IMG/VR virus record: IMGVR_UViG_3300025770_000055
Span: 1 to 34,967 of that record
From: a virus
Direction: 5' to 3' (one strand)
DNA: 34,967 nucleotides
Shown piece after piece: positions 1 through 8,106 of this stretch (within the stretch, counting starts at the first letter, position 1; the number at the start of each line of letters is the position of its first letter). Position numbers and translations under genes: made by a program. The notes beneath the pieces are model-generated. The model was not told the DNA's origin and did not search any database. It saw only the letters and a list, made by a program, of their open reading frames with translations.

Positions 1-155
1 TGAAATCCAAGACAAACACCTACACTGGCCGTAAGCCAGTACATAAAGGCAAATAGACCAACTGCTGACCAGCAAAATGTGGAAGGAATAAAGGCTAGTA
101 GTGCACCTAAATGAAGGAATATAAAGAAGGCGATGGTTGGTTTATTCAATTTCAT
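1..155 (-). CDS. Fatty acid desaturase, N-terminal part (runs off left edge)
   Basis: Reading the minus strand leftwards from an ATG at 155 gives 51 uninterrupted codons, then a final CA that would begin a His codon. The product starts MKLNKPTIAFFIFLHLGALL, has two hydrophobic stretches, and ends TASVGVCLGF(H). That ending matches the approach to the first histidine box (GxxLGxHRxxxHR) of membrane acyl-lipid/acyl-CoA desaturases, non-haem di-iron enzymes that put double bonds into fatty acids. An AAGGA ribosome-binding site lies at 162-166 on the minus strand. It is the only minus-strand gene seen and is transcribed away from the tail gene. Lipid desaturases are known accessory genes of cyanophages. 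The catalytic His boxes themselves lie outside the window, so activity cannot be judged. Confidence 0.72.
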   Translation of the reverse strand, partial: MKLNKPTIAFFIFLHLGALLAFIPSTFCWSAVGLFAFMYWLTASVGVCLGF

Positions 156-175
156 AGTTTGTCCTTGCAAAGTAT

Positions 176-183
176 TATAAATA
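176..183 (+). promoter_or_regulatory. T4-type late promoter element TATAAATA
   Basis: An exact TATAAATA, the -10 element recognised by the T4 gp55 late sigma factor, lies 45 nt before the ATG at 229. This leaves a leader of about 40 nt containing AAAGGA at 215-220. It fits a structural (late) gene downstream, and the window encodes a gp55 homologue. A weaker sigma70-like pair (TTGCAA 165-170, 17 bp, TATTAT 188-193) overlaps it. Confidence 0.7.
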
Positions 184-228
184 ATAATATTATATAGTAT
201 ATATAAGATCAATAAAAGGAACAATTAA

Positions 229-735
229 ATGGCTTACGCAAATCAACCGACTAACCTTAATTATTTAAACGTAATAAGTTTCCAGACGAACTTTCTACGC
301 ATGCCAACTGTGGACTATTTTTGTCAGCGTGTAGGTATACCCGGAATTTCATTAACCAGTCTTATGCAATCAACGCCATTTGCAGGTATCCCGATGGAAG
401 GTGATAACTTAGTTTTCGAAGATTTGAGTATTGAATTTGTCATAGATGAAGACCTGAAGAATTATATGGAGATATATAATTGGATGCAAGCAATAGGGTT
501 TCCAGATAATTTCGATCAATATGATTCTGAAAAAGATAAAGACCTGAAATCTGATGGTAATATAATTATACATACTAATAAGTCTAATCCTAATTATAAT
601 GTAACCTTTAAAGACATATTTCCAGTAGCTTTGGGTGGTATTAATTTTGATACTAATGCCACTTCCCTCGAACCTATTGTGGTTAATGCTGTATTTCGAT
701 ATACAGGTGCATTTTCCGTTAAAAAGATAGGATAA
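229..735 (+). CDS. Tail tube-like (gp19-family-like) virion protein
   Basis: This 168-aa protein has the layout of small phage tube/baseplate-junction proteins: an N-terminal FQTNFLRMPTVDYFCQRVGIPG block, a central DLSIEFVIDEDLKNYMEIY block, and a C-terminal beta-rich segment ending FRYTGAFSVKKIG. T4 gp19 (163 aa) has similar length and plan (short LPG-type motif, then a block around 'V.DE...', then a final beta strand), and marine T4-like phages carry such proteins annotated as tail tube. It would be a structural subunit of the contractile tail. A late promoter and AAAGGA precede it. It could instead be a baseplate-tube junction protein; the exact T4 counterpart is uncertain. Confidence 0.5.
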   Translation: MAYANQPTNLNYLNVISFQTNFLRMPTVDYFCQRVGIPGISLTSLMQSTPFAGIPMEGDNLVFEDLSIEFVIDEDLKNYMEIYNWMQAIGFPDNFDQYDSEKDKDLKSDGNIIIHTNKSNPNYNVTFKDIFPVALGGINFDTNATSLEPIVVNAVFRYTGAFSVKKIG

Positions 736-744
736 TATTCTTCC

Positions 745-773
745 TTGTATTAATCCCATAAATTTATTATAAT
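745..773 (+). promoter_or_regulatory. Early/middle promoter of uvsY (leaderless type)
   Basis: TTGTAT (745-750), a 17-bp spacer and TATAAT (768-773). The 13-mer TCTTCCTTGTATT covering the -35 region is identical upstream of queE and the polymerase gene. Exactly 6 nt (774-779) separate the -10 hexamer from the uvsY ATG, so the predicted transcription start coincides with the start codon. Confidence 0.75.
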
Positions 774-779
774 AGTAGT

Positions 780-1211
780 ATGAATATGAAAGATTTGAAA
801 GAAATGTGTCAAATAGACACTAAGATAGATACAACTGATCTTGATGGATATTCCATCTCAATTCCAGATTTAGCTAATAAATATCATCAGTTACGCCACG
901 ATGAAAAAAATGTGTTGCGGTTTATCCAAAGTCAATATAAAATATTAAAACTTCAGAAGTGGAAATACTATTCTGGAAAGGCTGATCCTTCCGAATATGA
1001 AGAAAAGCCATTTGATTTAAAAGTATTAAAAAATGATATGGATTTATTTTTAGATGGTGATGAGGAACTTTTATTAGCTAAAAATAAAATAGAAGAACAA
1101 GAAGATAAGGTTAAATTGATAGAGGAGACCGCTAGATTGATTCAGAATGCTTCTTTTAATATTAGTAATGCTATTAAATGGAAAAAATTTCTAGCAGGGG
1201 ATTTGACATGA
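780..1211 (+). CDS. uvsY: UvsY recombination mediator
   Basis: UvsY helps the UvsX recombinase displace gp32 and load on single-stranded DNA. The 143-aa product (T4 UvsY is 137 aa) shows the family core: a Lys-rich helix, then WKYYSGKADPSEYEEKPFDL (near residues 61-80), and a C-terminal helix ending SNAIKWKKFLAGDLT. It is the first gene of a run with overlapping starts and stops; its stop overlaps the uvsW start as ATGA (1208-1211). The ATG at 780 lies where transcription should start, and a second in-frame ATG at 786 leaves at most a 6-nt leader. There is therefore no room for a Shine-Dalgarno site with either start. Confidence 0.93.
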   Translation: MNMKDLKEMCQIDTKIDTTDLDGYSISIPDLANKYHQLRHDEKNVLRFIQSQYKILKLQKWKYYSGKADPSEYEEKPFDLKVLKNDMDLFLDGDEELLLAKNKIEEQEDKVKLIEETARLIQNASFNISNAIKWKKFLAGDLT

Positions 1212-2692
1212 TTGTTGCGGGTAAATTAAATGAAACGTTTCTACAACTATCATGTGATAAACATATAGCATATGAGTTGAATGAATATTTTTCCTTTTTA
1301 GTTCCTAATCATCAATTCCATCCTAAAGTTCGTGCAAAAATGTGGGATGGTAAGATACGTTTATTTAATATGCAGACAGGGCAATTATATTTAGGACTAT
1401 TGCCGTATCTTAAAGAATGGTCAGAAAAGCATTCATATCAATTAAAGACTGATATTGTAGACGCAAAACATTTGAAGGAAGGTGATATAGATAAGATTAA
1501 AGAATTTTTTGATTCTTTGAATCTTCATTGTAAAGGGAAACAGATTACTCCGAGAGATTATCAGATAGCATCATTTTTACATTGTATTAAATCTGATCGT
1601 TCATTATTGTTATCCCCTACATCCTCTGGTAAAAGTTTAGTTATATATGCATTGTTGAGATGGTATCAGAGGTTTTTGGATGAGGATAAGATGTTAGTGA
1701 TAGTTCCTACTACCAATCTTGTTACACAAATGTATGGTGATTTTGATGATTATTCATCACAAGATGAATGGAATGTGGAGGAACAATGTCATAAAATATA
1801 TTCGGGGAAGGAAAAGAACGAAAAACAACCAATATATATAAGTACATGGCAAAGCTTATATAAACAACCTAAAGAATATTTTGAACAGTTTTCTTTAATA
1901 GTAGGTGATGAAGCTCACCTAGCAACAGCACAGTCATTAAAAAGTATATTAGAAAAATCGACTTCTTGCAGATATAGATTTGGTACAACTGGAACATTAA
2001 CTGATTGTAAAACACATAAACTAGTCCTTGAAGGATTGTTTGGAAAAACATATAAAGCGATCACATCGAAGGAATTGATGGATAATAAACATATTTCCAA
2101 ACTAAATATACAATGTTTACAATTAGAATATCCAGAGGAGGAACGTAAAGCGTTAACCAAAGCAACATATCAAGAGGAGATAGATTTTATAGTTTCACAT
2201 AGGAAGCGTAATAATTTTATTTGTAATTTAGCATTGGATCAGAAAGGTAATACTCTTATATTATTTAATTATATTGAAAAGCATGGGAAAGTATTATTAA
2301 AGCTGTTACTTGAAAAAGTAAAGGATAGACAAATCTTTTTTATAGCTGGTGAAACTGATGTTGAACAAAGAGAGGAGATCAGAAAAGCAACAGAAGAAGA
2401 AAAGAATGCTGTTATTGTTGCGAGTTCGGGTGTTTTATCTACAGGTGTTAATATTAAGAATTTGCAATATTTAATTTTTGCTCATCCATATAAAGCTAAA
2501 ATTCGAAATCTACAATCTATTGGTCGAGTGTTGAGATTGGATGATAAAGAAAATAAAGCAGTGCTATATGATATCATTGATGATTTACATTGGAAAAAAC
2601 ATGATAATTATGGACTGAAACATTGGAAGGAGAGGTTGAATATATATTTAAAAGAAAAATTTGATTATGATTATAACTTAATACCATTATAA
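1208..2692 (+). CDS. uvsW: UvsW RNA-DNA/DNA helicase
   Basis: UvsW is a superfamily 2 helicase that unwinds R-loops and branched DNA and helps shift T4 from origin- to recombination-dependent replication. From ATG 1208 the protein is 494 aa (T4 about 500). It has the N-terminal domain with MWDGKIRLF (45-53), Walker A SPTSSGKS (136-143), VPTTNLVTQMY, the DEAH box GDEAHLAT (233-240), FGTTGTL (motif III), and a C-terminal RecA lobe with SIGRVLR (motif VI). An earlier in-frame ATG at 1178 exists. I chose 1208 because GGGG precedes it by about 7 nt, it overlaps the uvsY stop as ATGA, and the T4-like N-terminus begins there. Confidence 0.95.
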   Translation: MIVAGKLNETFLQLSCDKHIAYELNEYFSFLVPNHQFHPKVRAKMWDGKIRLFNMQTGQLYLGLLPYLKEWSEKHSYQLKTDIVDAKHLKEGDIDKIKEFFDSLNLHCKGKQITPRDYQIASFLHCIKSDRSLLLSPTSSGKSLVIYALLRWYQRFLDEDKMLVIVPTTNLVTQMYGDFDDYSSQDEWNVEEQCHKIYSGKEKNEKQPIYISTWQSLYKQPKEYFEQFSLIVGDEAHLATAQSLKSILEKSTSCRYRFGTTGTLTDCKTHKLVLEGLFGKTYKAITSKELMDNKHISKLNIQCLQLEYPEEERKALTKATYQEEIDFIVSHRKRNNFICNLALDQKGNTLILFNYIEKHGKVLLKLLLEKVKDRQIFFIAGETDVEQREEIRKATEEEKNAVIVASSGVLSTGVNIKNLQYLIFAHPYKAKIRNLQSIGRVLRLDDKENKAVLYDIIDDLHWKKHDNYGLKHWKERLNIYLKEKFDYDYNLIPL

Positions 2693-2702
2693 GGATGCTA
2701 CA

Positions 2703-2870
2703 ATGGGAAAAACATATCGAAAGGTTAAATCACAAGACCGACAGAAAGAACGCAATCATAAATTTAAAGAATTTAGATTAAAGCGTAAAATTATTAAGGA
2801 GATGGAGAATTATGAGCAAACCGAAGAAATGTCCGAAATGCAATACAAAGTCTCTCATGGGAGTAGATGA
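2703..2870 (+). CDS. Small highly basic protein, unknown function
   Basis: A 55-codon ORF begins 10 nt after uvsW with AAGGA just upstream. The product starts MGKTYRKVKSQDRQKERNHK and is very rich in Lys and Arg for its first 34 residues, as expected of a nucleic-acid-binding peptide. Its last 59 nt overlap the next gene in another frame. Only the basic N-terminal half looks conserved in character; the C-terminal part may merely be what the overlap allows. I do not recognise a family. Confidence 0.6.
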   Translation: MGKTYRKVKSQDRQKERNHKFKEFRLKRKIIKEMENYEQTEEMSEMQYKVSHGSR

Positions 2871-3030
2871 GGGATTTGGTGGAACGACTTGGTATGTTGG
2901 ATATAAATGCAGCGAATGCGACCACTATGTTCTTGAAGAATGTTCAACATGCAAACCTGATCCATTATGGAAAACTGAATATTCTGTTATGAGCACACCT
3001 TCAACACCTATTGGGATTAGATGGCCATGA
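2812..3030 (+). CDS. Small zinc-ribbon-like protein
   Basis: This 72-aa protein has six cysteines as three CxxC pairs (C7/C10, C33/C36, C44/C47) around a short beta-rich middle, so it probably binds zinc. AAGGAG (2796-2801) precedes its ATG by 10 nt. The start of the gene overlaps the end of the basic-protein ORF, and its stop overlaps the dut start. No enzymatic motif is visible. It may be a protein- or nucleic-acid-binding accessory factor of the recombination block. Confidence 0.72.
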   Translation: MSKPKKCPKCNTKSLMGVDEGFGGTTWYVGYKCSECDHYVLEECSTCKPDPLWKTEYSVMSTPSTPIGIRWP

Positions 3031-3518
3031 TATCATATAGCACTGCTTTGAAATGTAAATGTAAAACGAAACAATTAGAAGTGAAGGTATATAATAAGTC
3101 AGATAATCCATTACCGGAAAGAAAAAATTCTGGTGATGCTGGGATGGATATTCGTTCTAATGAGGATAAAAATATCCGCGCCTTTAGTACCGCAGTAATT
3201 GATACGGGTCTTTATGCTATTATACCTTATGGTTATGAGGGACAAGTACGTTCACGTTCTGGATTAGCTGCAAAACATGGATTACAAGTTTTAAATTCAC
3301 CGGGCACCATTGATTCTGGTTATAGAGGTGAAATTAAAGTAATAATGATTAATCACAATCATTTTCCATATGAAGTTAAAAAAGGTGATAGAATAGCGCA
3401 GCTGGTTATTAAACCAGTTATTGAAGCACAATTAATTAGTATTGATGAAGCCGAACATGCTATTGAATCTGATACAGAAGATAGGGGAGGTGGACTTGGT
3501 TCAACCGGAGTTAAATAA
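3021..3518 (+). CDS. dut: dUTP pyrophosphatase (trimeric dUTPase)
   Basis: dUTPase hydrolyses dUTP to dUMP, keeping uracil out of DNA and feeding dTMP synthesis. All five motifs of the trimeric family are present: DAGMDIRS (1), RSRSGLA (2), GTIDSGYRGEIKV (3, with the catalytic Asp), GDRIAQLVI (4) and the Gly-rich RGGGLGSTG (5) at the C-terminus. Length is 165 aa. The first ~18 residues (MAMISYSTALKCKCKTK) are extra relative to most dUTPases. The start may be ATG 3021 or ATG 3027; the latter overlaps the preceding stop as ATGA. The stop overlaps the next gene as TAATG. Confidence 0.96.
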   Translation: MAMISYSTALKCKCKTKQLEVKVYNKSDNPLPERKNSGDAGMDIRSNEDKNIRAFSTAVIDTGLYAIIPYGYEGQVRSRSGLAAKHGLQVLNSPGTIDSGYRGEIKVIMINHNHFPYEVKKGDRIAQLVIKPVIEAQLISIDEAEHAIESDTEDRGGGLGSTGVK

Positions 3519-4117
3519 TGTTTTTTATTGAAGATAATGATTTTTTAACAGATGAACATAAAGAAATAATAGAATTAACTCAGAGGTCTGAGGGTATTTC
3601 ATATTTCTATCAACGAAGCTTTGAGCCTCTGTTTTATAAAGATTTGACACATACATTATTATGTCATATATTATTTTATAGACCAGAACAAAAAGACGAG
3701 ATGGGTGTTAGAAGTTATTATAATTCTGATTATGCAAAAGTTTTTGAGGATATGTTATTTACTTTTTGTAATAGAAATCAAATAACATGTACTGAGGTTA
3801 TTAGAGGAGCAATAAATTTAACATATAATAATGGTCAGGAAAAATGTTTTCCGCATGTGGATCATCCCAAGTATCATAAGCAATTGATAATTTATTTGAA
3901 TGACCCACAAGATAAAGAAGCACATACGGTAATTATGGATAAGGATACACCACTTGGAATAAATGGAAGTGATGGTATTTTATTTCCAGCCGAGAAGCAT
4001 GAATTGAAAAGAATTGTTCCAGAAAAATACAAAGGGGTTTGTTTTGAAAACCTTCCTCATTATCAACATTATCCTAGATTCGGCGATAGAATCGTAGCGA
4101 TTTTTACTTTTAAATAA
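3518..4117 (+). CDS. 2OG-Fe(II) oxygenase-like protein
   Basis: This 199-aa protein has the HxD pair of an Fe(II)/2-oxoglutarate oxygenase at PHVDHPKYHKQLIIYLND (H113, D115), a double-stranded beta-helix-like C-terminal half, and a closing HYPRFGDRIVAIFTF. There H181 or H184 would be the distal iron ligand and R191 the 2OG ligand. Such enzymes hydroxylate proteins, nucleic acids or small molecules; the substrate here is unknown. It is translationally coupled to dut (TAATG) and lies directly before the late sigma gene. It is one of three different 2OG oxygenase-like proteins in the window. The distal His assignment is uncertain. Confidence 0.7.
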   Translation: MFFIEDNDFLTDEHKEIIELTQRSEGISYFYQRSFEPLFYKDLTHTLLCHILFYRPEQKDEMGVRSYYNSDYAKVFEDMLFTFCNRNQITCTEVIRGAINLTYNNGQEKCFPHVDHPKYHKQLIIYLNDPQDKEAHTVIMDKDTPLGINGSDGILFPAEKHELKRIVPEKYKGVCFENLPHYQHYPRFGDRIVAIFTFK

Positions 4118-4129
4118 GAAAGAAAAGTT

Positions 4130-4651
4130 ATGTCAAACCCTAAACACTACGTAGACAATGAAAAGTTTTTTGCAGAAATAAAAAAGTGGAAGCAGAGAGT
4201 TCTTGATTCTAGGGAAGTTGATGAACCAGATCCACCTAGTACCGAATATATGGGTGAATGTTTTTTGAAAATATCTGAAAATTTAGCTTGGAGACCTAAT
4301 TTTATTAATTATACATTTCGTGATGATTTAGTAAGTGATGGAATAGAAAATTGTTTATTGTATGCACATAACTTTAATCCAGAAAAATCTAAGAATCCTT
4401 TTTCTTATTTTACACAAATTATTCATCATGCCTATGTTAGGCGTATTACTAAAGAAAAGAAACAAATGCATTTAAAATACCTTCATGTGGAACGATCTGG
4501 TATATTAGAACAAATTAACGTTAATGTAGAAGATCATAAAGCAAATACAAAACGATATGTGGAGTATTTAAGAACACATGAAAAGTATGCTGAAAATCCT
4601 CAACCTAAAAAGCCTAAGAAAAAGTCTAGATTGGAAATATTTATGAAATGA
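4130..4651 (+). CDS. 55: Late-transcription sigma factor, T4 gp55 homologue
   Basis: gp55 replaces the host sigma factor and, with the gp45 clamp, directs RNA polymerase to TATAAATA late promoters. The 173-aa product (T4 gp55 185 aa) begins with a YVDNEKFF motif and contains PSTEYMGECFLKISENLAWR, RPNFINYTFRDDLVSDGIEN and FNPEKSKNPFSYFTQIIHHA. These are the diverged sigma region-2-like segments conserved in gp55, and a Lys-rich C-terminal tail follows. The clamp it would contact is encoded at 15472, and four TATAAATA elements in the window could be its targets. A gp33-like coactivator was not found here. Confidence 0.95.
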   Translation: MSNPKHYVDNEKFFAEIKKWKQRVLDSREVDEPDPPSTEYMGECFLKISENLAWRPNFINYTFRDDLVSDGIENCLLYAHNFNPEKSKNPFSYFTQIIHHAYVRRITKEKKQMHLKYLHVERSGILEQINVNVEDHKANTKRYVEYLRTHEKYAENPQPKKPKKKSRLEIFMK

Positions 4652-4863
4652 AATATTCTGTTCTGTTCTTCGACGAGTGTGCAAGATGTAAACAGTTTGA
4701 GCCAGACCATGAACATAAAAATTGCAGTTTTGATATAGATTATAAAGACAACATAACAATACAGACATTTGAATGTACAAGATGTCATTTTATTTGGAAG
4801 AAGGAAATTGACCATGAAGATAGCATTGATAACAGATCAACACTTCGGCGGCAAGCAGGATAG
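4648..4863 (+). CDS. Small Cys-rich protein, unknown function
   Basis: This 71-aa ORF has two CxxC pairs (C11/C14 and C43/C46) and one more Cys (C26), suggesting a small zinc-binding fold. It overlaps the gp55 stop by 4 nt (ATGA) and runs 50 nt into the gp47 gene in another frame. Residues after about 55 (the overlap) are low-information. Codon use and tight coupling support a real gene, but no family is recognised. Confidence 0.6.
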   Translation: MKYSVLFFDECARCKQFEPDHEHKNCSFDIDYKDNITIQTFECTRCHFIWKKEIDHEDSIDNRSTLRRQAG

Positions 4864-5890
4864 TCAATCATTTTGTGATTATATTGAAAGATTTTATACT
4901 AATCAATTTTTTCCCTACCTAAAAGAAAATAAAATATCCACAATAATAGATTTAGGTGATACTTTTGATAGAAGGAAGTATGTCAATTTTCAGACCTTAC
5001 ATCGAGTAAAGCAATTTTATTTTGATGTTATGAGGGAGAATCATATTGAATTACATTCTATCGTAGGCAATCATTCTACCTATTTTAGAAATACAAATAA
5101 AGTTAATAGTTCTGAATTACTCTATGGACATTATGAAAATGTAATTACTTATGCGGGTCCATCCACAATAACCCTAGATGGTACAGCTATTGATATTCTT
5201 CCTTGGATTAACTCTGAGAATTATGATATAATGATGGAGTACATAAGAGATTCAAAATCACAAGTTGGTTTTGGCCATTTAGAAGTTGATGGATTTGCCA
5301 TGTATAAAGGATATGTAGCAGATTCAGGGCTTCCAAAAAGTTTATTTAATAGATATGAGGTATTATGTTCTGGACATTACCATCATAGGTCAAGTCAGGG
5401 TAATATTCATTATCTTGGAGCACCATATGAAATAACATGGAATGATTATGATGATCCTAGAGGGTTTCATATATTTGATACAAAAACTAGAGAATTAACT
5501 TTTATTCAGAATACAGAACGTTTGTTTGAAAAAATTTATTATAATGATAAGAGTACTGTTGATTGGAAAAACCAAAATACAGGATATTATAAAAATAAAG
5601 TTGTTAAATTGATTGTTGAAGAAAAGAATAATATAGCTGATTTTGAGAATTATCTTGAGCGGTTATATAAATCTGAATTAACAGATTTGACTATACTTGA
5701 GGATTTGTCTGAATATTCCGCAAGATATTCAGATGATGAAAGTGATGATGTGGAAGTGGGTAATACGTCTACTTTTCTTAATGAGTATGTAGATAGTATG
5801 CCTGATGATAACGTTAAACGCGAGGAGAGAGTTAAAGTGAAAAAATTATTGCAGCGTATTTATGATGAGGCACTGAACATTAATGACTAA
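4814..5890 (+). CDS. 47: Recombination nuclease subunit gp47 (SbcD/Mre11-like)
   Basis: gp47 forms with gp46 the phage Mre11-Rad50 complex that resects DNA ends to start recombination-dependent replication. From ATG 4814 the product is 358 aa (T4 339 aa). Metallophosphoesterase motifs are visible: DQHFGGK near the N-terminus, IDLGDTFDRRK, VGNHSTYFRNTN, WINSENYD, GFGHLEVDGF and CSGHYHHRS, giving the D-x-H, GD, GNH and GHxH metal ligands. GNHS replaces the more usual GNHD. An in-frame ATG at 4769 exists. I prefer 4814 because AAGGA lies just upstream and the T4 protein starts MKI at the same point. The stop overlaps the next gene. Confidence 0.95.
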   Translation: MKIALITDQHFGGKQDSQSFCDYIERFYTNQFFPYLKENKISTIIDLGDTFDRRKYVNFQTLHRVKQFYFDVMRENHIELHSIVGNHSTYFRNTNKVNSSELLYGHYENVITYAGPSTITLDGTAIDILPWINSENYDIMMEYIRDSKSQVGFGHLEVDGFAMYKGYVADSGLPKSLFNRYEVLCSGHYHHRSSQGNIHYLGAPYEITWNDYDDPRGFHIFDTKTRELTFIQNTERLFEKIYYNDKSTVDWKNQNTGYYKNKVVKLIVEEKNNIADFENYLERLYKSELTDLTILEDLSEYSARYSDDESDDVEVGNTSTFLNEYVDSMPDDNVKREERVKVKKLLQRIYDEALNIND

Positions 5891-6203
5891 GTATATGGTG
5901 GATATCGACGGGACAATATGTACACAAATTAGACCTAAACCAGATTATCCAAAGCATGAGCCTATTAAAGAACGAATCGAGGCGATGAATAAATTATATG
6001 ATGAAGGACATGAAATACATTATTGGACAGCTCGTGGTAGTGGGTCAGGAAAAGATTGGAGAGAGTTTACAAAAAAACAATTAGAAGGATGGGGAGTTAA
6101 AGCTACATCTATTAATTGTGGAAAACCATTGTATGATGTTTGGGTAGATGATAAAGCTTTTAATGATGAATACTTTTTTAAGAAACGACCATATAGAGTA
6201 TGA
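5883..6203 (+). CDS. HAD-like hydrolase/phosphatase
   Basis: This 106-aa protein has HAD-superfamily motifs: MVDIDGTIC (motif I, nucleophile D7 and D9), HYWTARGSGSG (motif II Thr), and KPLYDVWVDDKAFND (motif IV acidic residues, with a Lys nearby as motif III). It has no large cap domain. Small HAD proteins of this kind occur widely in phages and in sugar/LPS gene clusters; the substrate is unknown. It is wedged between gp47 and gp46 with overlaps on both sides (8 nt and ATGA), so it is made together with the resection nuclease. A role on DNA-end phosphates is possible but speculative. Confidence 0.82.
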   Translation: MTKYMVDIDGTICTQIRPKPDYPKHEPIKERIEAMNKLYDEGHEIHYWTARGSGSGKDWREFTKKQLEGWGVKATSINCGKPLYDVWVDDKAFNDEYFFKKRPYRV

Positions 6204-7900
6204 TTAAATTAAAGACTGTAAGATTTAAGAATTTCTTAGCTGCTGGTAATCGGTTTATTGAAATAAAGTTAGACCAAAAGCCAATGATGTTAATTGTCGG
6301 TAAGAATGGTGCTGGCAAGTCTACGTTGATTGATGCTATTACTTTCTCGTTATTTGGTAAGCCATTTAAGAAGATTAATAAAGGACAGTTAATGAATACT
6401 GTCAATGAGAAAGATTTAATGACTGAGATTGAATTTTCTGTTGGTAGTGTAGAATGGAAAGTTCGCAGAGGGATGAAACCTGCTATCTTTGAAATATATC
6501 AAAATGGTAAGGTTATAAATCAAGATGCTAAGGCTACTGATTATCAGAAATATTTAGAAGAGAAAATTCTTAAATTAAATTTTAAATCATTTACACAGAT
6601 AGTAGTGTTAGGGTCTGCTTCATTTGTTCCTTTTATGCAATTGTCTGCTAATGATAGGCGAATTATTATAGAAGATATATTGGACATTGGTATATTTTCT
6701 GTTATGAAGAATTTACTTAAAGATAGAATAAATTCTTTGAAAGAGGAGATTAATGAGTTAGAATATAATATTAAACTATTGCAAGAGAAGATTAGCTTAC
6801 ATGAAAAACATATAGATGAATTAAAAGCCAAATCCTCTAAGAAAATGGAAGATAATAATGATAAAATTAAATCACTTCAAAATACTATTATTGCAATAGA
6901 ATCTGAAATTGATGACCATCAGGAAAAAATATGGGTATTTAGGTCTGAGATTGAAGATCAGACGGATATTATAAAAAAGCATAAAGATTTGGATAGCTAT
7001 AAAATGCAAATTGATAAAAACTTAAAGAAGTTAAACAAAGAAAATGAGTTTTTTGAAGATAATGAGAATTGTCCTACCTGTGAACAAGATATTGATGAAA
7101 CATTTAAAAAGGATAAATTACAACAAATATCCATTAATATTAATGACATGAATGATGGTATAGATAAGTTAAATATAGAAGTAAATAAAGTAACAGATCG
7201 TTTAGGTGAAATTGCCGAATGTAATGATAAGATACAAGATGTAGAAACCCTTATTACAAGAAGACATAGTGATATAAGAACACATCAAACATTAATTAGT
7301 AGACTTCAGGAGGAAATATCTGAAGCTAATGTTCATATAGATGATGATAAAAAAAGAATAATGGAAACTGAATTAGATGAAAGTAAAAAGACTAGATTAC
7401 AATATGTAGAACAAAGGAAGTATTATGATATATTAAATACTATATTAAATGATAAGGGAATTAAAACAAGAATAATACGAAAATATCTTCCAGTTATTAA
7501 TAAGCATGTAAATAACTATCTCAAGGATATGGATTTCTTTGTAAATTTTCAATTAGACGAAAATTTCAATGAATCTATTAAAAGTAGACATAGGGATGAT
7601 TTTTCATATTATTCTTTTTCAGAAGGGGAAAAGAAACGAATTGATATATCATTGTTATTGACTTGGCGAGATATTGCCGCCATGAGGAATAGTGTTAATG
7701 TTAATCTTCTTATATTGGATGAAATATTTGATGCAAGTTTAGACCAAACTGGTATGGATGATTTGATGAAGTTATTTTATTTATTGAAAAATACTAATTT
7801 GTTTGTTATTTCACATAAACTTGATATATTAGATGATAAATTTTCTACTAAGATTACGGTAGAGAAGGTTAATAATTTTTCACAAATGGTGGTAGAATGA
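6200..7900 (+). CDS. 46: Recombination nuclease ATPase subunit gp46 (SbcC/Rad50-like)
   Basis: gp46 is the Rad50-like ATPase partner of gp47. The 566-aa protein (T4 560 aa) has Walker A GKNGAGKST (34-42), long coiled-coil arms (about 170-430) broken by the zinc-hook CPTC (291-294), the ABC signature SFSEGEKKR (S474), Walker B LLILDEIFD (D507, E508) and a C-terminal His switch ISHK. The start overlaps the HAD stop as ATGA and the stop overlaps the following membrane-protein gene as ATGA. Confidence 0.96.
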   Translation: MIKLKTVRFKNFLAAGNRFIEIKLDQKPMMLIVGKNGAGKSTLIDAITFSLFGKPFKKINKGQLMNTVNEKDLMTEIEFSVGSVEWKVRRGMKPAIFEIYQNGKVINQDAKATDYQKYLEEKILKLNFKSFTQIVVLGSASFVPFMQLSANDRRIIIEDILDIGIFSVMKNLLKDRINSLKEEINELEYNIKLLQEKISLHEKHIDELKAKSSKKMEDNNDKIKSLQNTIIAIESEIDDHQEKIWVFRSEIEDQTDIIKKHKDLDSYKMQIDKNLKKLNKENEFFEDNENCPTCEQDIDETFKKDKLQQISININDMNDGIDKLNIEVNKVTDRLGEIAECNDKIQDVETLITRRHSDIRTHQTLISRLQEEISEANVHIDDDKKRIMETELDESKKTRLQYVEQRKYYDILNTILNDKGIKTRIIRKYLPVINKHVNNYLKDMDFFVNFQLDENFNESIKSRHRDDFSYYSFSEGEKKRIDISLLLTWRDIAAMRNSVNVNLLILDEIFDASLDQTGMDDLMKLFYLLKNTNLFVISHKLDILDDKFSTKITVEKVNNFSQMVVE

Positions 7901-8106
7901 AGCAGAGTAAAAGTGGAAGTTTTTTTGAATCATGTATTACTGTTGGTAGCGGGTTTCTTATATCATTAATAGCTATGGAAATTTTATTTCCAATATATGA
8001 TATTCATACAAATATACAAACGAATATACAAATAGTTTGTATAATGACCGTTGTTTCTATTATAAGAACATATCTTGTTAGACGACTTTTTAATCGGAGT
8101 TTATAA
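7897..8106 (+). CDS. Small two-helix membrane protein (DUF7220-like)
   Basis: This 69-aa protein has two predicted transmembrane segments (about residues 14-33 and 44-60) and a basic tail RTYLVRRLFNRSL. The plan resembles small phage membrane proteins with a 'S.IE......G..I.....L.P......' first helix and an 'IR.Y..RR.FN' ending. It overlaps gp46 by 4 nt. Function is unknown; it would sit in the host inner membrane. Confidence 0.7.
   Translation: MKQSKSGSFFESCITVGSGFLISLIAMEILFPIYDIHTNIQTNIQIVCIMTVVSIIRTYLVRRLFNRSL

Noticed and set aside
1178-1207. Upstream ATG extending uvsW by 10 residues
   Set aside because: It lies inside uvsY without a ribosome-binding site, while ATG 1208 has GGGG and an ATGA overlap.
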